Below are positions 9,309-18,082 of a stretch of 64,000 nt of DNA, in pieces. A program made the position numbers and the translations under genes. Source of the DNA: Runella sp. MFBS21. GTDB taxonomy: Bacteria > Bacteroidota > Bacteroidia > Cytophagales > Spirosomataceae. The notes beneath the pieces were generated by a model. The model was not told the DNA's origin, ran no database searches, and was given only the letters and a program-made list of their open reading frames with translations. The stretch is from contig NZ_JARNTW010000022.1 in the NCBI RefSeq assembly GCF_029433105.1, positions 50,038 to 114,037 on the forward strand. Direction: 5' to 3'. The first letter of the stretch is position 1. The number at the start of each line of letters is the position of its first letter.

Positions 9309-10163
9309 ATGTTGGAGTTTTTTACAACAGAACGGCTTATCTGGATAGGTGGTATTTATATACTACTGTGTATAGTTGCTTATTTGATTCAGGGGAAGTT
9401 TATTTTTAAACCAGAGAAATTACCACAAGATTTTGAATATAGATATGATGACTTGTTTGAGGAGTTGTTTTTTGAGCCAGAGCCTAATGTCCGTATCAAT
9501 GCTTTGCGTTTTTATCAAGAAGAGGATTCGCGGGGGCTGGTGATTTATTTTCACGGAAATACCCGTAGTATCAAGGGATGGTCCAAATATGCTAAAGATT
9601 TTACCCAATATGGCTACGACGTGTTGATGATTGATTATCGGGGTTTTGGCAAAAGCGTAGGGAAACAGACGGAAGAAGGAATCAAAAATGACGCGCAGTA
9701 CATTTACAACAAAATGCGGTCTAAATATGGTTATCAAGAAGATAAAATGGTAGTGTATGGGCGGTCTTTAGGCTCGGGTTTTGCGACTAAGCTAGCCTCG
9801 GTCAATCACCCCAAAATGTTGATTTTAGACGCACCCTATTATAGCTTTACCCGTCTTACTACAAGGTTTTTGCCTTTTTTACCCGTATCATATATCCTCA
9901 AGTTTTCGATTCGGACAGACGTATGGATTAAGTATGTCAAATGTCCAATTTATATCATTCATGGAACCAAAGACTTATTGATTCCTTTTAGGTCAAGTGT
10001 GAGGCTGGCCAATTTGGTACCGCAGTCAGCACGTTTGATTCCAATTTATGGAGGAGGCCACAACAACCTCCCCGATTTTGCAGAATATCATAAACACATT
10101 GAAGATATTCTTAACGATCGTTTTGACTTGATTTTTGATAAGTACGAGAAGAAGCGGGAGTAG
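9309..10163 (+). CDS. Membrane-anchored alpha/beta hydrolase
   Basis: A 284-aa ABHD13/BEM46-like serine hydrolase. An N-terminal membrane helix (about 10-28) anchors a cytosolic or periplasmic hydrolase domain. Visible are the oxyanion motif YFHGNTRS, the nucleophile elbow GRSLGSG (Ser near 154), the acid region HGTKDLLIP and the catalytic His in GGGHNNL. A paralogue with the same architecture lies at 50712-51515. The last 53 bp overlap the 3' end of the convergent gene at 10111. The substrate is unknown; the family includes lipases and thioesterases. Confidence 0.85.
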   Translation: MLEFFTTERLIWIGGIYILLCIVAYLIQGKFIFKPEKLPQDFEYRYDDLFEELFFEPEPNVRINALRFYQEEDSRGLVIYFHGNTRSIKGWSKYAKDFTQYGYDVLMIDYRGFGKSVGKQTEEGIKNDAQYIYNKMRSKYGYQEDKMVVYGRSLGSGFATKLASVNHPKMLILDAPYYSFTRLTTRFLPFLPVSYILKFSIRTDVWIKYVKCPIYIIHGTKDLLIPFRSSVRLANLVPQSARLIPIYGGGHNNLPDFAEYHKHIEDILNDRFDLIFDKYEKKRE

Positions 10164-11049
10164 CTTGGGCAATTTCGATACGGCGGTGGCGATAACTTTG
10201 AAGGGCAACTTCTCTTAAAATATTGAGCGAATCGGCAGTATTGAAAGAGGCTAGTCCTCCATATATTAAACTATCAATGGATTTTAGGGCTTCGGCCAAT
10301 TGGGCGTTAGATAGATTGTCGGTGATTTCTTTTGTAGTATAGGTAGCATAGGGTTTTCGTTCCAATCTTTGTAAATACTTTTTCCAAAGAATTACGGCTT
10401 TTTCGACATTGTCAATTCCCTTAACCCCATTGACATCTCGCGTAAAACGGGTAAAATTCTTCACAAATTCTTGATTGCGGCGAAACATCAAAAACAGTTC
10501 CCATTGCTTGGTAATAGATTCTCCAAAAAGCAAATACACGCCTGTCCCAATCATCAAAATCAACAGCGACACTAGCAACATAAAAGGAAAATTGGGCTGA
10601 CGACGCAACGGCACAATCTGGGTATCTGTTTGAAGACGAAGGGTATCTATGGCATCAGGGCTAATCAATTCGCGAAGCCTGATAGAGTCCATTTGGGAAT
10701 AAACGGCCGTACAATCTCTCCCTGTCAATGTCCATACAGGAACTTCTAAAGTTTGAATCTTATTGAGTTCAAAAGTCACCAACGTATAGACCGCACTATC
10801 CAAACTGCCCCTAGAAGTAGTTTCGGTAGGGAAATACTCTAATTTAATAACCTGAAATGGCCGAAAATCAGCACTTGTATCAGGGAAAAACACATCGACT
10901 TGTGAAGAATGACGAAAACTTAGGGCGTATTGAAAAGGCTTACCTACCTCAATGCTATCGGTCAAAAAGCGACCTTGAGGCTGTTGGGCAGCAGCTTCTA
11001 AAAAGCAGCAAAAAAAAGTAAAAAGTAAAAAAGAAAGTAAGCGCCGCAC
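10111..11049 (-). CDS. Bat-operon-like signal-anchored membrane protein
   Basis: A 312-aa protein: signal peptide (VRRLLSFLLFTFFCCFLEAAAQ, read as Met first), a periplasmic beta-rich domain (about 25-160) built around VGKPFQYALSF, one membrane helix (about 170-190, FPFMLLVSLLILMIGTGVYL), then a helical cytosolic domain with VILWKKYLQRLERKPYATYTTKEI. This matches the uncharacterised protein usually found between the DUF58 and VWA genes in Bacteroidetes aerotolerance operons (BatD/DUF4381-like; inference). I chose the GTG at 11049, which starts the signal peptide; a longer frame would run into icd. The icd terminator lies directly upstream. Confidence 0.7.
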   Translation of the reverse strand: MRRLLSFLLFTFFCCFLEAAAQQPQGRFLTDSIEVGKPFQYALSFRHSSQVDVFFPDTSADFRPFQVIKLEYFPTETTSRGSLDSAVYTLVTFELNKIQTLEVPVWTLTGRDCTAVYSQMDSIRLRELISPDAIDTLRLQTDTQIVPLRRQPNFPFMLLVSLLILMIGTGVYLLFGESITKQWELFLMFRRNQEFVKNFTRFTRDVNGVKGIDNVEKAVILWKKYLQRLERKPYATYTTKEITDNLSNAQLAEALKSIDSLIYGGLASFNTADSLNILREVALQSYRHRRIEIAQATPASSRTYQKSSQNDR

Positions 11050-11053
11050 ATTG

Positions 11054-11095
11054 AAAAAAAATAACCCCCTTCTTTTCCTAAAAGAGAGAAGGGGG
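11054..11095 (-). terminator. Rho-independent terminator of icd
   Basis: A perfect 9-bp GC-rich stem, CCCCCTTCT (11065-11073) with AGAAGGGGG (11087-11095), loop 13 nt. On the minus strand the stem is followed by TTATTTTTTTTT. It ends only about 5 nt before the GTG start of the Bat-like gene, so that gene either depends on read-through or has a promoter inside the hairpin region. Confidence 0.85.
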
Positions 11096-11104
11096 TGAGG
11101 AGAT

Positions 11105-12322
11105 TTATTTAGCCAATTTTGCTTGCAAATTAGCGTCAAGTACATCCAAAAACTCTTCGGTGTAGAGGTAATGCTCACCGTGGTTTACTTTGTTGCCGTG
11201 GATACATACGGCCAAGTCTTTGGTCATTTTGCCACTTTCTACTGTTTCGACACAGACTTGTTCCAAAGCTTCGCAAAAATCAACCAAAGGCTGATTGCCG
11301 TCTAGTTTGCCACGGAAAGCGAGGCCGCGTGTCCAAGCAAAGATAGAAGCGATAGGGTTTGTAGAAGTAGGTCTGCCTTTTTGATGCTCACGGTAGTGGC
11401 GAGTCACGGTTCCGTGGGCGGCTTCTGCTTCCATTACTTGTCCGCTAGGAGTAAGAAGTACGGATGTCATCAACCCTAATGAGCCAAATCCTTGGGCTAC
11501 AGTATCAGATTGTACGTCGCCGTCATAGTTTTTACAAGCCCATACGAAGTTTCCGTTCCATTTCAAGGCCGATGCCACCATGTCGTCGATGAGGCGGTGC
11601 TCATAATGAACGCCTTGCGACTTAAATTCGGCTTCGTAAATTTCTTGGAAAATATCTTTGAAACGGCCGTCGTATTTTTTCAAGATGGTATTTTTTGTGG
11701 AAAGATAAACAGGCCATCCTTTTTGCAAACCTACTTGGAAGCAAGAACGTGCAAATCCACGGATTGATTCATCGGTGTTGTACATGGCCAATGCTACACC
11801 ATCACCTTTGAAGTTATATACTTCATACTCGGTTACGGTGCCATCTTCACCTTCAAACTTAATGGTAAGTTTTCCTTTGCCCTTGGTTACGAAATCCGTA
11901 GCGCGGTATTGGTCTCCAAACGCATGACGGCCAACGATGATAGGAGAATCCCAGTTGGTCACAAGACGAGGTACATTTTGGCACACGATAGGCTCGCGAA
12001 AAACCGTACCGTCCAAAATGTTACGAATCGTTCCGTTGGGAGATTTCCACATTTGTTTGAGATTAAACTCTTTCACGCGGTCTTCGTCAGGCGTGATAGT
12101 TGCACATTTGATACCTACACCGTATTCTTTGATGGCGTTGGCAGCATCTATGGTTACTTGGTCGTTGGTTTCGTCACGATACTCAATACCAAGGTCATAA
12201 TATTTAATATCAACGTCTAAGTAAGGAAGGATGAGTTTATCTTTGATAAAACGCCAGATGATACGCGTCATTTCGTCGCCGTCTAGTTCGACTACGGGGT
12301 TTGCAACTTTGATTTTTTCCAT
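11105..12322 (-). CDS. icd: NADP-dependent isocitrate dehydrogenase
   Basis: A 405-aa homodimeric isocitrate dehydrogenase of the eukaryote-like subfamily (IDH1/2 type), converting isocitrate to 2-oxoglutarate with NADP in the TCA cycle. Visible features are the start [18 protein letters not shown], the substrate loop [20 protein letters not shown], the [17 protein letters not shown] block, the metal-binding [17 protein letters not shown] and the cofactor site [25 protein letters not shown] region. Full length, ATG start. A strong terminator follows, and a Bacteroidetes-type -7 element is visible upstream. Confidence 0.97.
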   Translation of the reverse strand: MEKIKVANPVVELDGDEMTRIIWRFIKDKLILPYLDVDIKYYDLGIEYRDETNDQVTIDAANAIKEYGVGIKCATITPDEDRVKEFNLKQMWKSPNGTIRNILDGTVFREPIVCQNVPRLVTNWDSPIIVGRHAFGDQYRATDFVTKGKGKLTIKFEGEDGTVTEYEVYNFKGDGVALAMYNTDESIRGFARSCFQVGLQKGWPVYLSTKNTILKKYDGRFKDIFQEIYEAEFKSQGVHYEHRLIDDMVASALKWNGNFVWACKNYDGDVQSDTVAQGFGSLGLMTSVLLTPSGQVMEAEAAHGTVTRHYREHQKGRPTSTNPIASIFAWTRGLAFRGKLDGNQPLVDFCEALEQVCVETVESGKMTKDLAVCIHGNKVNHGEHYLYTEEFLDVLDANLQAKLAK

Positions 12323-12366
12323 GTTAACGACATAAAATTGGGATAGTGAAGACTAAATTAAGGATG

Positions 12367-12374
12367 CAAATATA
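12367..12374 (-). promoter_or_regulatory. Possible -7 promoter element of icd
   Basis: TATATTTG on the minus strand fits the Bacteroidetes sigma-ABfr -7 consensus TAnnTTTG, about 45 nt upstream of the icd ATG. I see no convincing -33 TTTG at the usual 19-21 bp spacing, so the call is tentative. Confidence 0.35.
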
Positions 12375-12385
12375 ACCAACTATGT

Positions 12386-13777
12386 TTAGGAAGCCTTACG
12401 TATTTGCAACCAATTTACAGCAATAATCAATAAAGCGGGTAAAGCGTTGTACAAGAAAAATTGTACCAATACCGATAAACTAAGTAGTAAAGTGGCACTA
12501 AAAAGTAACATCAAATAAAAAAAACAAGCAGAGACGATGGGATTGATAGAGAGCGTTTGCTGGAAGGCGTGGTTGAGCCACCTACACCCTCTACCAAATA
12601 TAAAATGGCCCACAAAGACCAATAGATAGCCTCCATTGAAGAAAAGCTCTCCTGCCACTGGAATTACCTTATCCTGAGAAACATAGGTGTAATTATGGAA
12701 AGATAAATTGTAAATGTAAGGACCACTTTGTTCTCTGAAGTCTTTGCCCATGACCGGAACGGGATCCAGTAAAGAAGCTAATAAAGTAGAAGAAGGGGGG
12801 GGGATATGTAATAGTGGGGTGATTTGATAAGGACTGCCCAAATAAAGTTGATGGGCAAACCATACATAATCAGTATCTTCAACATAATGCTTGAAAAGCG
12901 TTTCTATAGATTGGAAATCTAAGAAAGGCTGTACCCGTATATATCCAAAGAAAAACAATATTAAAATTCCTAATTCAATCACTAACAAGATTTTCCATTT
13001 ATAACGAACCTTCCACTGTGCCCCCAGAATACTCATAAAAGCTAATAAAGGGTAAAGCATATTGGAGCGATTGCTGCTTAGAATACCCATCATACATAGC
13101 GGTAGCCAAAAGACAAAAGTGAAAAGAGAGGGTTGGGGGCGGGAGGTAGGGGTAGTTTTATACCATAAAAGCATAATTCCGAAAGGCCAGAATTTTTGGC
13201 CAAGATTGGCAATTAAACCCAGTGGAGAACCTGAATGGTGTTCTAAAATTTCTTGCGTAACGTACGAAAAAAAAGACCCTTCTATGTATTTTTGAAGAGA
13301 GCCATAGAGAATAATAAGTGAGGTTATTGAAATTGTCAAATAAATGAAAATGAGGGTATTAGTTAAGTTTGGAGAATGAAATGTAGGGATTTTGATGCCT
13401 TTGCTCTTAAATTCCCAGCCCCAAAGAAAACTCACAAAAGAAACGATATAAATACTAACTTCGGTCAAAATAGTTTGATTATCATAATAGGTGGGCAATA
13501 TCTTATTACCCACCAACAATAGCTCAATCGGAATAACAATAAATTTATGAAACCATATCAAAAGCATGATATTTTTGGGTGTAATGAGGGCTGGGTCGCT
13601 ATCTAAAATATGGAAGTTGCCCTTGAAACATCCCCACACAAAAGGCAGAAGTAAAATAAAAGGAGTAGGAGAGGTATTGAAAATAGAGTCAGACACCAAC
13701 GAAATCCAGACCGCTGTTACAATAAGCCCTATGACAGCAAGCTGTCCCCACCAAGTGCGTTTTATCGTAATTTTCAA
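12386..13777 (-). CDS. Wzy-like oligosaccharide repeat-unit polymerase
   Basis: A 463-aa integral membrane protein with about ten to twelve hydrophobic segments and a large hydrophilic loop (about 285-360). The arrangement, with LLGLSSN-like sequence (MMGILSSNRSNMLYPLLAF) before a helix and the long loop near the C-terminus, resembles O-antigen ligase/polymerase proteins that join surface polysaccharide repeats in the periplasm. The start is a TTG; an in-frame stop two codons upstream excludes an earlier ATG. No other polysaccharide genes are adjacent, so this is an orphan polymerase. Confidence 0.65.
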   Translation of the reverse strand: MKITIKRTWWGQLAVIGLIVTAVWISLVSDSIFNTSPTPFILLLPFVWGCFKGNFHILDSDPALITPKNIMLLIWFHKFIVIPIELLLVGNKILPTYYDNQTILTEVSIYIVSFVSFLWGWEFKSKGIKIPTFHSPNLTNTLIFIYLTISITSLIILYGSLQKYIEGSFFSYVTQEILEHHSGSPLGLIANLGQKFWPFGIMLLWYKTTPTSRPQPSLFTFVFWLPLCMMGILSSNRSNMLYPLLAFMSILGAQWKVRYKWKILLVIELGILILFFFGYIRVQPFLDFQSIETLFKHYVEDTDYVWFAHQLYLGSPYQITPLLHIPPPSSTLLASLLDPVPVMGKDFREQSGPYIYNLSFHNYTYVSQDKVIPVAGELFFNGGYLLVFVGHFIFGRGCRWLNHAFQQTLSINPIVSACFFYLMLLFSATLLLSLSVLVQFFLYNALPALLIIAVNWLQIRKAS

Positions 13778-13906
13778 AAGTTAACAAAATTTGTAGTGCC
13801 ATTTGCCCCTTTTTTTGACCAGAAAATAAAAGAAAGTCACCATTTGATGAAACGGGGTTGCGAATGGAGCTAGAGCTGTATATTTTCGTAAAAAAATTTG
13901 AACGAT

Positions 13907-14113
13907 ATGACAAAGAAAAAAACAACCCCTCCGGAGAGCGCCGAAAAGCCGCGCGTTCATAAAGACTTGGACGGTTTTGATATTCGTATCAATTCATTTG
14001 GTGAAATCACTTCCACTATCGATATCGATAAAATCAATCAATTTTTGAACAAACACGTTGACGACAAGAAATTGCGCTCACGTGATGATCTTAACGAAAA
14101 TCCTGAAGAATAA
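13907..14113 (+). CDS. Hypothetical 68-aa charged protein
   Basis: A small soluble protein: a Lys/Pro-rich N-terminus ([20 protein letters not shown]), a short core [20 protein letters not shown] that looks like a beta hairpin, and a charged helical tail ending LNENPEE. I know no named family or function. The ATG at 13907 is preferred over a TTG three codons earlier. It lies 7 bp upstream of the AIM24-like gene, suggesting co-transcription. Confidence 0.65.
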   Translation: MTKKKTTPPESAEKPRVHKDLDGFDIRINSFGEITSTIDIDKINQFLNKHVDDKKLRSRDDLNENPEE

Positions 14114-14120
14114 TCAAGTT

Positions 14121-14900
14121 ATGAACTCTCACGAAATTGACTACAAAATCATCGGCGAAGATATTCAAATCGTCGAAATCGAACTTGACCCCAACGAAAC
14201 CGTAATCGCCGAAGCGGGTTCTATGCTTTTTATGGAAGAGGGCATACAGTTTGAAACCAAAATGGGTGACGGCTCCACTGCCAATCAGAGTATCATGGGT
14301 AAGATTTTTCAAGCTGGTAGCCGCTTGCTTACTGGAGAGTCTTTGTTTATGACTCATTTTACCAATCGTGGTTATGGTAAGCGTAAGGTGGCATTTGCGG
14401 CGCCTTATCCCGGTACGGTAATGCCTATCAATTTGGCCAATATCTACGGCAATTCGTTGATTGTCCAAAAAGACGGTTTTTTGTGTGCTGCTATGGGTAC
14501 TAAGCTTAATATACACTTCAACCAACGTCTTGGCAGTGGTTTGTTTGGGGGAGAAGGTTTTATTTTACAAAAACTTCAAGGAGATGGTTTGGCTTTTGTT
14601 CATGCCGGTGGAGTAGTGATTGAGCGCCAATTAAACAATGAAACGCTTCGAGTAGATACGGGTTGCGTGGTAGCGTTTGAACCTAGCATTAATTTCAGTG
14701 TCCAACGCTCTGGAAGTCTTAAATCAATGATTTTTGGGGGAGAAGGTATTTTCTTAGCTACCCTTCAGGGGACAGGTAGATGCTGGATACAATCTATGCC
14801 CATCTCCAAACTCGTAGATAGACTTTCGGTACATAGCCCACAAGCTCGCAAAGAAAGTGGCTCAGTACTAGGAGGCTTAGGTAATTTGTTTGAAGATTAG
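14121..14900 (+). CDS. AIM24/TIGR00266 family protein
   Basis: A 259-aa protein of the TIGR00266/AIM24 family: a beta-rich double-domain fold with repeated glycine motifs. Visible are [51 protein letters not shown], the [20 protein letters not shown] block and [27 protein letters not shown] near the end. The family resembles proteins linked to mitochondrial biogenesis in yeast; the bacterial role is unknown. The ATG at 14121 is chosen; it follows the 68-aa gene closely. A strong terminator lies 30 bp downstream. Confidence 0.88.
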   Translation: MNSHEIDYKIIGEDIQIVEIELDPNETVIAEAGSMLFMEEGIQFETKMGDGSTANQSIMGKIFQAGSRLLTGESLFMTHFTNRGYGKRKVAFAAPYPGTVMPINLANIYGNSLIVQKDGFLCAAMGTKLNIHFNQRLGSGLFGGEGFILQKLQGDGLAFVHAGGVVIERQLNNETLRVDTGCVVAFEPSINFSVQRSGSLKSMIFGGEGIFLATLQGTGRCWIQSMPISKLVDRLSVHSPQARKESGSVLGGLGNLFED

Positions 14901-14929
14901 TAATTATACCAAAAGCTTGTCTTTATCTC

Positions 14930-14969
14930 AACCTTGACAAGGATGTAGAGCCTTGTCAAGGTTTTTTTT
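14930..14969 (+). terminator. Rho-independent terminator after the AIM24-like gene
   Basis: Perfect 13-bp stem AACCTTGACAAGG / CCTTGTCAAGGTT (14930-14942 with 14951-14963), loop 8 nt, then an eight-T run. It terminates the plus-strand operon and faces the convergent M28 peptidase gene. Confidence 0.92.
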
Positions 14970-14980
14970 GTGAGAAAGAG

Positions 14981-17161
14981 TTAGTTTTTGCCCCCTCCGA
15001 GCGACGACGCAGTCCCGCCAAGCTGTTGGTTTAAGCTTACGATTTTATTATTTAGATTTTCGATTGCCTTGGCATGACGAGCTTCAATATCGGCCAAATT
15101 TGCCGTGGATTTAAGTGAAGCTTCATACTGAAACGCGGGCAGCATCCAAGAAGCATAGCCGCTGTAAGGATCAGATGAGGCATATAGAGACCGATACCAG
15201 GAGCCATACGCCATGCCTTTAGGATCAATGAAGGCTTTTTCTAGGTTTCGTAATTCTTGGTTGATAGCTCTTAGTTTGTTTTTATCCAATTTATCTTCAC
15301 TCAGAAGGGCTTTTGCTTTGGCTTCAAATTGTTCGGCGTTTTGTTTTAGCGTTTCGACTTGAGCAAGCAGTTTTCCAATAGAATACGAAGGTGAATATGC
15401 TTTAATCGCTTTTTCGGCTGTTTTGAGGTGTGTAGTGAGGTCGGTGGCATAGCGGCTTACATCATAGGGCAAGATATCTGCATTGGCGAGCCGCAGTGAC
15501 ATCGTGCCTACTACTTGTTCTACCATTGGACCCATTTTGTAGGTCGAATCCACAAACTTATGATAGAAAAACAAATCATCATAAAGAGAATGATAGAGCG
15601 TAGGGCCACCTACACCAGCACTTAGAGAGGGAATACCCACGTGCATATAGAAGGCAATATGGTCAGAGCCGCCGCCGAGATTGCCAATGGTAGGTTCATT
15701 TTCGTTGGCAACAGGTGCCGAGCCACCAACTCCGACAGTGCTAGATTTTTTGGCTCCTTTTTGTGCTAGCCAATGTTCATAAACAGTTTTGTTAGAATCT
15801 GGGTATTCTACAGATTGGGCGGCTTCAATGATTAATTTTTTGAGAGAAGGCGATGCACTACCTCCAAACATCTTTCCTGATACAGCCGCGTCAAAATTCA
15901 TGTAGGCAATGGCTTTGGTAGATAGCTCATCGCGCATTTGTTCTACCCATTCTGTAGAGCCTAATACGCCATGCTCTTCTGCATCCCAATGACAAATTTT
16001 AATGGTACGTTTGGGTTTTTGGGGTAATTTTCCCAAAGATTCGGCCAAAGTCAATAGCATTGCAGTGCCACTATTTGGGTCGGTTGAGCCGTACCCCCAA
16101 GCGTCATAATGACAGCCTGCTAGTATCCACTCATCAGGAAGCTCACTGCCTGTCAGCGTACCCACTACCTGATATACTCTTACAAACTCTTTATCTTGTT
16201 TTACTTTCAAACGGACTTTGAGAGTAGACCCTCCTTCCAATCGATAAGCCAAAGGTAAACCACCCTGCCAACCTGCCGGAACGGCTTTGGTACCAGTCAT
16301 TTTTTTGAATATTTCTACGGCAGACCCCCATGGTAGAGGCGTTACTGGAATTTTGTGGAATGCAGCATCTTTAGGGTCAATTCGTTTAATTTTTTTGGGG
16401 CCGTCGAGGGGCAATGCCGGCTCAAAGGGAGTAAGAGGGTCGCCCGTGAAATCGACTGTGAGCAATGATCCTCGCTGAATGGTATTGTCGCTGGGCTGGG
16501 TACCTTCAGGAAAAGTAATTCCTTTCATATATCCACTATCCGAAGGGTCGGTGTAGATGATTACGCCCGCCGCGCCCGCCGCTTCGGCGTGTTTGGCTTT
16601 GTATCCTCTAAAGTTGCCCCCATAACGAGCCAAAACGATTTTTCCTTTTACCGAAATACCTAAGGCTTTTAACTGTTCGAAGTCTTCTTTACGACCATAG
16701 TTGGCATAGACCACCTCTGCGGTTACATCTCCCGAACCTGAGTAAGCATTCCAGCCAGGTGTGAGGCGTGGGTCGCTTGAGTATTTATCTTCAGGTAAGA
16801 TAAACTCTCGATTGTTGAGTGGCATTCTGATGGGTTCTACCAACTCCACTATACTTTCTCCGGGAGATTTGGACATATAAATATCATGGGGAAATATCTC
16901 TACTTGTAGGCCAGCCTTGCGCATCACATCGGCGATATAGTCTCTCACTTTCTCGTTTTCGGGCGTTCCGGCCAAATGAGGTTCACTAGTGAGTTTATGA
17001 AGATGAAGCTTATAACGCTCTGCTGATTGTTTAGTGCGATATTCTTGTTCTGTTTTTTGCTGCTTGGCCTGATTGGAAGGTGCAAATCCACTGAGGTTTT
17101 GCTGGGCTTGCGCACCCATGACGAGCCCTAAAAGGCCTACTGTAAATAAAGAAATTTTCAT
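14981..17161 (-). CDS. M28B family metallopeptidase (glutamate carboxypeptidase II-like)
   Basis: A 726-aa secreted zinc peptidase. A signal peptide (MKISLFTVGLLGLVMGAQAQ) is followed by the M28 fold interrupted by a PA domain (about 120-270, including GKIVLARYGGNFRGYKAKHAEAAGAAG). The two-zinc site is visible: H and D in GCHYDAW, D in STDPNSGTAM, the EE pair in DAEEHGVLGS, D in MNFDAAVSG, and H in LYHSLYDD. The C-terminal part is a TFR-type dimerisation domain. It probably removes acidic residues from peptides in the periplasm or outside. ATG start; convergent with the AIM24-like gene. Confidence 0.92.
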   Translation of the reverse strand: MKISLFTVGLLGLVMGAQAQQNLSGFAPSNQAKQQKTEQEYRTKQSAERYKLHLHKLTSEPHLAGTPENEKVRDYIADVMRKAGLQVEIFPHDIYMSKSPGESIVELVEPIRMPLNNREFILPEDKYSSDPRLTPGWNAYSGSGDVTAEVVYANYGRKEDFEQLKALGISVKGKIVLARYGGNFRGYKAKHAEAAGAAGVIIYTDPSDSGYMKGITFPEGTQPSDNTIQRGSLLTVDFTGDPLTPFEPALPLDGPKKIKRIDPKDAAFHKIPVTPLPWGSAVEIFKKMTGTKAVPAGWQGGLPLAYRLEGGSTLKVRLKVKQDKEFVRVYQVVGTLTGSELPDEWILAGCHYDAWGYGSTDPNSGTAMLLTLAESLGKLPQKPKRTIKICHWDAEEHGVLGSTEWVEQMRDELSTKAIAYMNFDAAVSGKMFGGSASPSLKKLIIEAAQSVEYPDSNKTVYEHWLAQKGAKKSSTVGVGGSAPVANENEPTIGNLGGGSDHIAFYMHVGIPSLSAGVGGPTLYHSLYDDLFFYHKFVDSTYKMGPMVEQVVGTMSLRLANADILPYDVSRYATDLTTHLKTAEKAIKAYSPSYSIGKLLAQVETLKQNAEQFEAKAKALLSEDKLDKNKLRAINQELRNLEKAFIDPKGMAYGSWYRSLYASSDPYSGYASWMLPAFQYEASLKSTANLADIEARHAKAIENLNNKIVSLNQQLGGTASSLGGGKN

Positions 17162-17393
17162 TGAGGTGTTGGTTGATGATTATGGTTTTGTACCGATATA
17201 AATGAATAAAAAGCCTGAATATGGGCTCAGAAACAAGTTTTGAAGGATAGTTTAGGTTGGTGTAGCAATTTAATAAAATCTTTTAAAATGTTGTTAACAA
17301 TCATTAACCAAGCCATTATAAACCTTTCCAGTTTTTAGCGTTCTAAGAGTAAAAATCAGGAAATAAGTTTTAAACCAAAACAAATAAATAGCC

Positions 17394-17831
17394 ATGAAAA
17401 ATTTAGTTTTTGCCGCAGCCATGATTCTTGTCTCATTCAGCAGTGCCAATGCCCAATGGGGTAACAACAACCGCGACCGTAGGTATGACGACCGTTATGA
17501 TAACCGAGGCAATTATGACCCTCGTTATGGTAGAGGAAACTTAGGAGATAGAATTGATGATTTTCAACGTGAAGCACGTCGCCGTATTGCAGATGGCATT
17601 GCACAAGGGTCACTAACTTCAAGAGAGGCAAAAGGTTTGATGAGAGATGCGGAGCGAATTGAGCGTAAGGAGCAGATTTTTTGGCGTGACCGCGTGCTTG
17701 ACCCTCGTGAGCGTCGTGAATTGATGGATGACTTATACGCTTTGAATCGTGAGATTACGAAAGAAAAAAGAGATAGAGAACGTTCAGCCTACGACGATTA
17801 TGGTCGTTATGGACGGAATAGAGGATGGTGA
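17394..17831 (+). CDS. Secreted Arg/Tyr-rich hypothetical protein
   Basis: A 145-aa protein with a clear signal peptide (MKNLVFAAAMILVSFSSANAQ), a low-complexity N-terminal region rich in Arg, Asp, Tyr and Gly (RRYDDRYDNRGNYDPRYGRG), and a charged helical domain (about 55-125) with ITSREAKGL-type sequence (QGSLTSREAKGLMRDAERIERKE). Similar periplasmic proteins with RY/DRG repeats are frequent in Cytophagales; the function is unknown. Followed by a perfect terminator. Confidence 0.75.
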   Translation: MKNLVFAAAMILVSFSSANAQWGNNNRDRRYDDRYDNRGNYDPRYGRGNLGDRIDDFQREARRRIADGIAQGSLTSREAKGLMRDAERIERKEQIFWRDRVLDPRERRELMDDLYALNREITKEKRDRERSAYDDYGRYGRNRGW

Positions 17832-17837
17832 TTAGCA

Positions 17838-17870
17838 ACAAAGGGCCGAATTTTTCGGCCCTTTGTGTTT
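17838..17870 (+). terminator. Rho-independent terminator
   Basis: 13-bp stem ACAAAGGGCCGAA (17838-17850) with TTCGGCCCTTTGT (17854-17866), 3-nt loop, followed by GTTTT. It ends the transcript of the Arg/Tyr-rich secreted protein. Confidence 0.88.
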
Positions 17871-17978
17871 TAATACTGTTGGGTCTCAGCCGTTGGGTTT
17901 TTCCCATATGGAGCGAGTGGCGGAGAAATATAGATACTGAGTCAGGCTGTCAGTAAGAGTTGATAAATAATAGGATGA

Positions 17979-18053
17979 GGCAAGATAATGGGGGCGGAGG
18001 CAAAATGAGGGGGTGGAGGCAAGATAATAGGGACGGAGGTAAGGCGGAGGCAA
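17979..18053. repeat. G-rich direct repeats of about 20 bp
   Basis: Three to four imperfect units of the type GGCAAGATAATGGGGGCGGA (17979-17998, 17999-18017, 18018-18037) followed by shortened units. The core GGCGGAGGCAAG also occurs in the palindrome at 18054 and in the copy inside the neighbouring transposase gene, so this is the tail of one repeat family. Confidence 0.8.
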
Positions 18054-18082
18054 GTAGGGGCGGGGCTTGCCTCCGCCCTTAC
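18054..18082. repeat. REP-like palindrome at the 3' end of RAYT1
   Basis: The inverted repeat starts GTAGGGGCGGGGCTTGCCTC and ends in CCGCCCTTAC. Arms rich in GGGGCGG and CCGCCC flank a short centre. It overlaps the last codons and stop of the RAYT1 transposase, so the TAA stop of that gene is part of the repeat. Confidence 0.8.
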
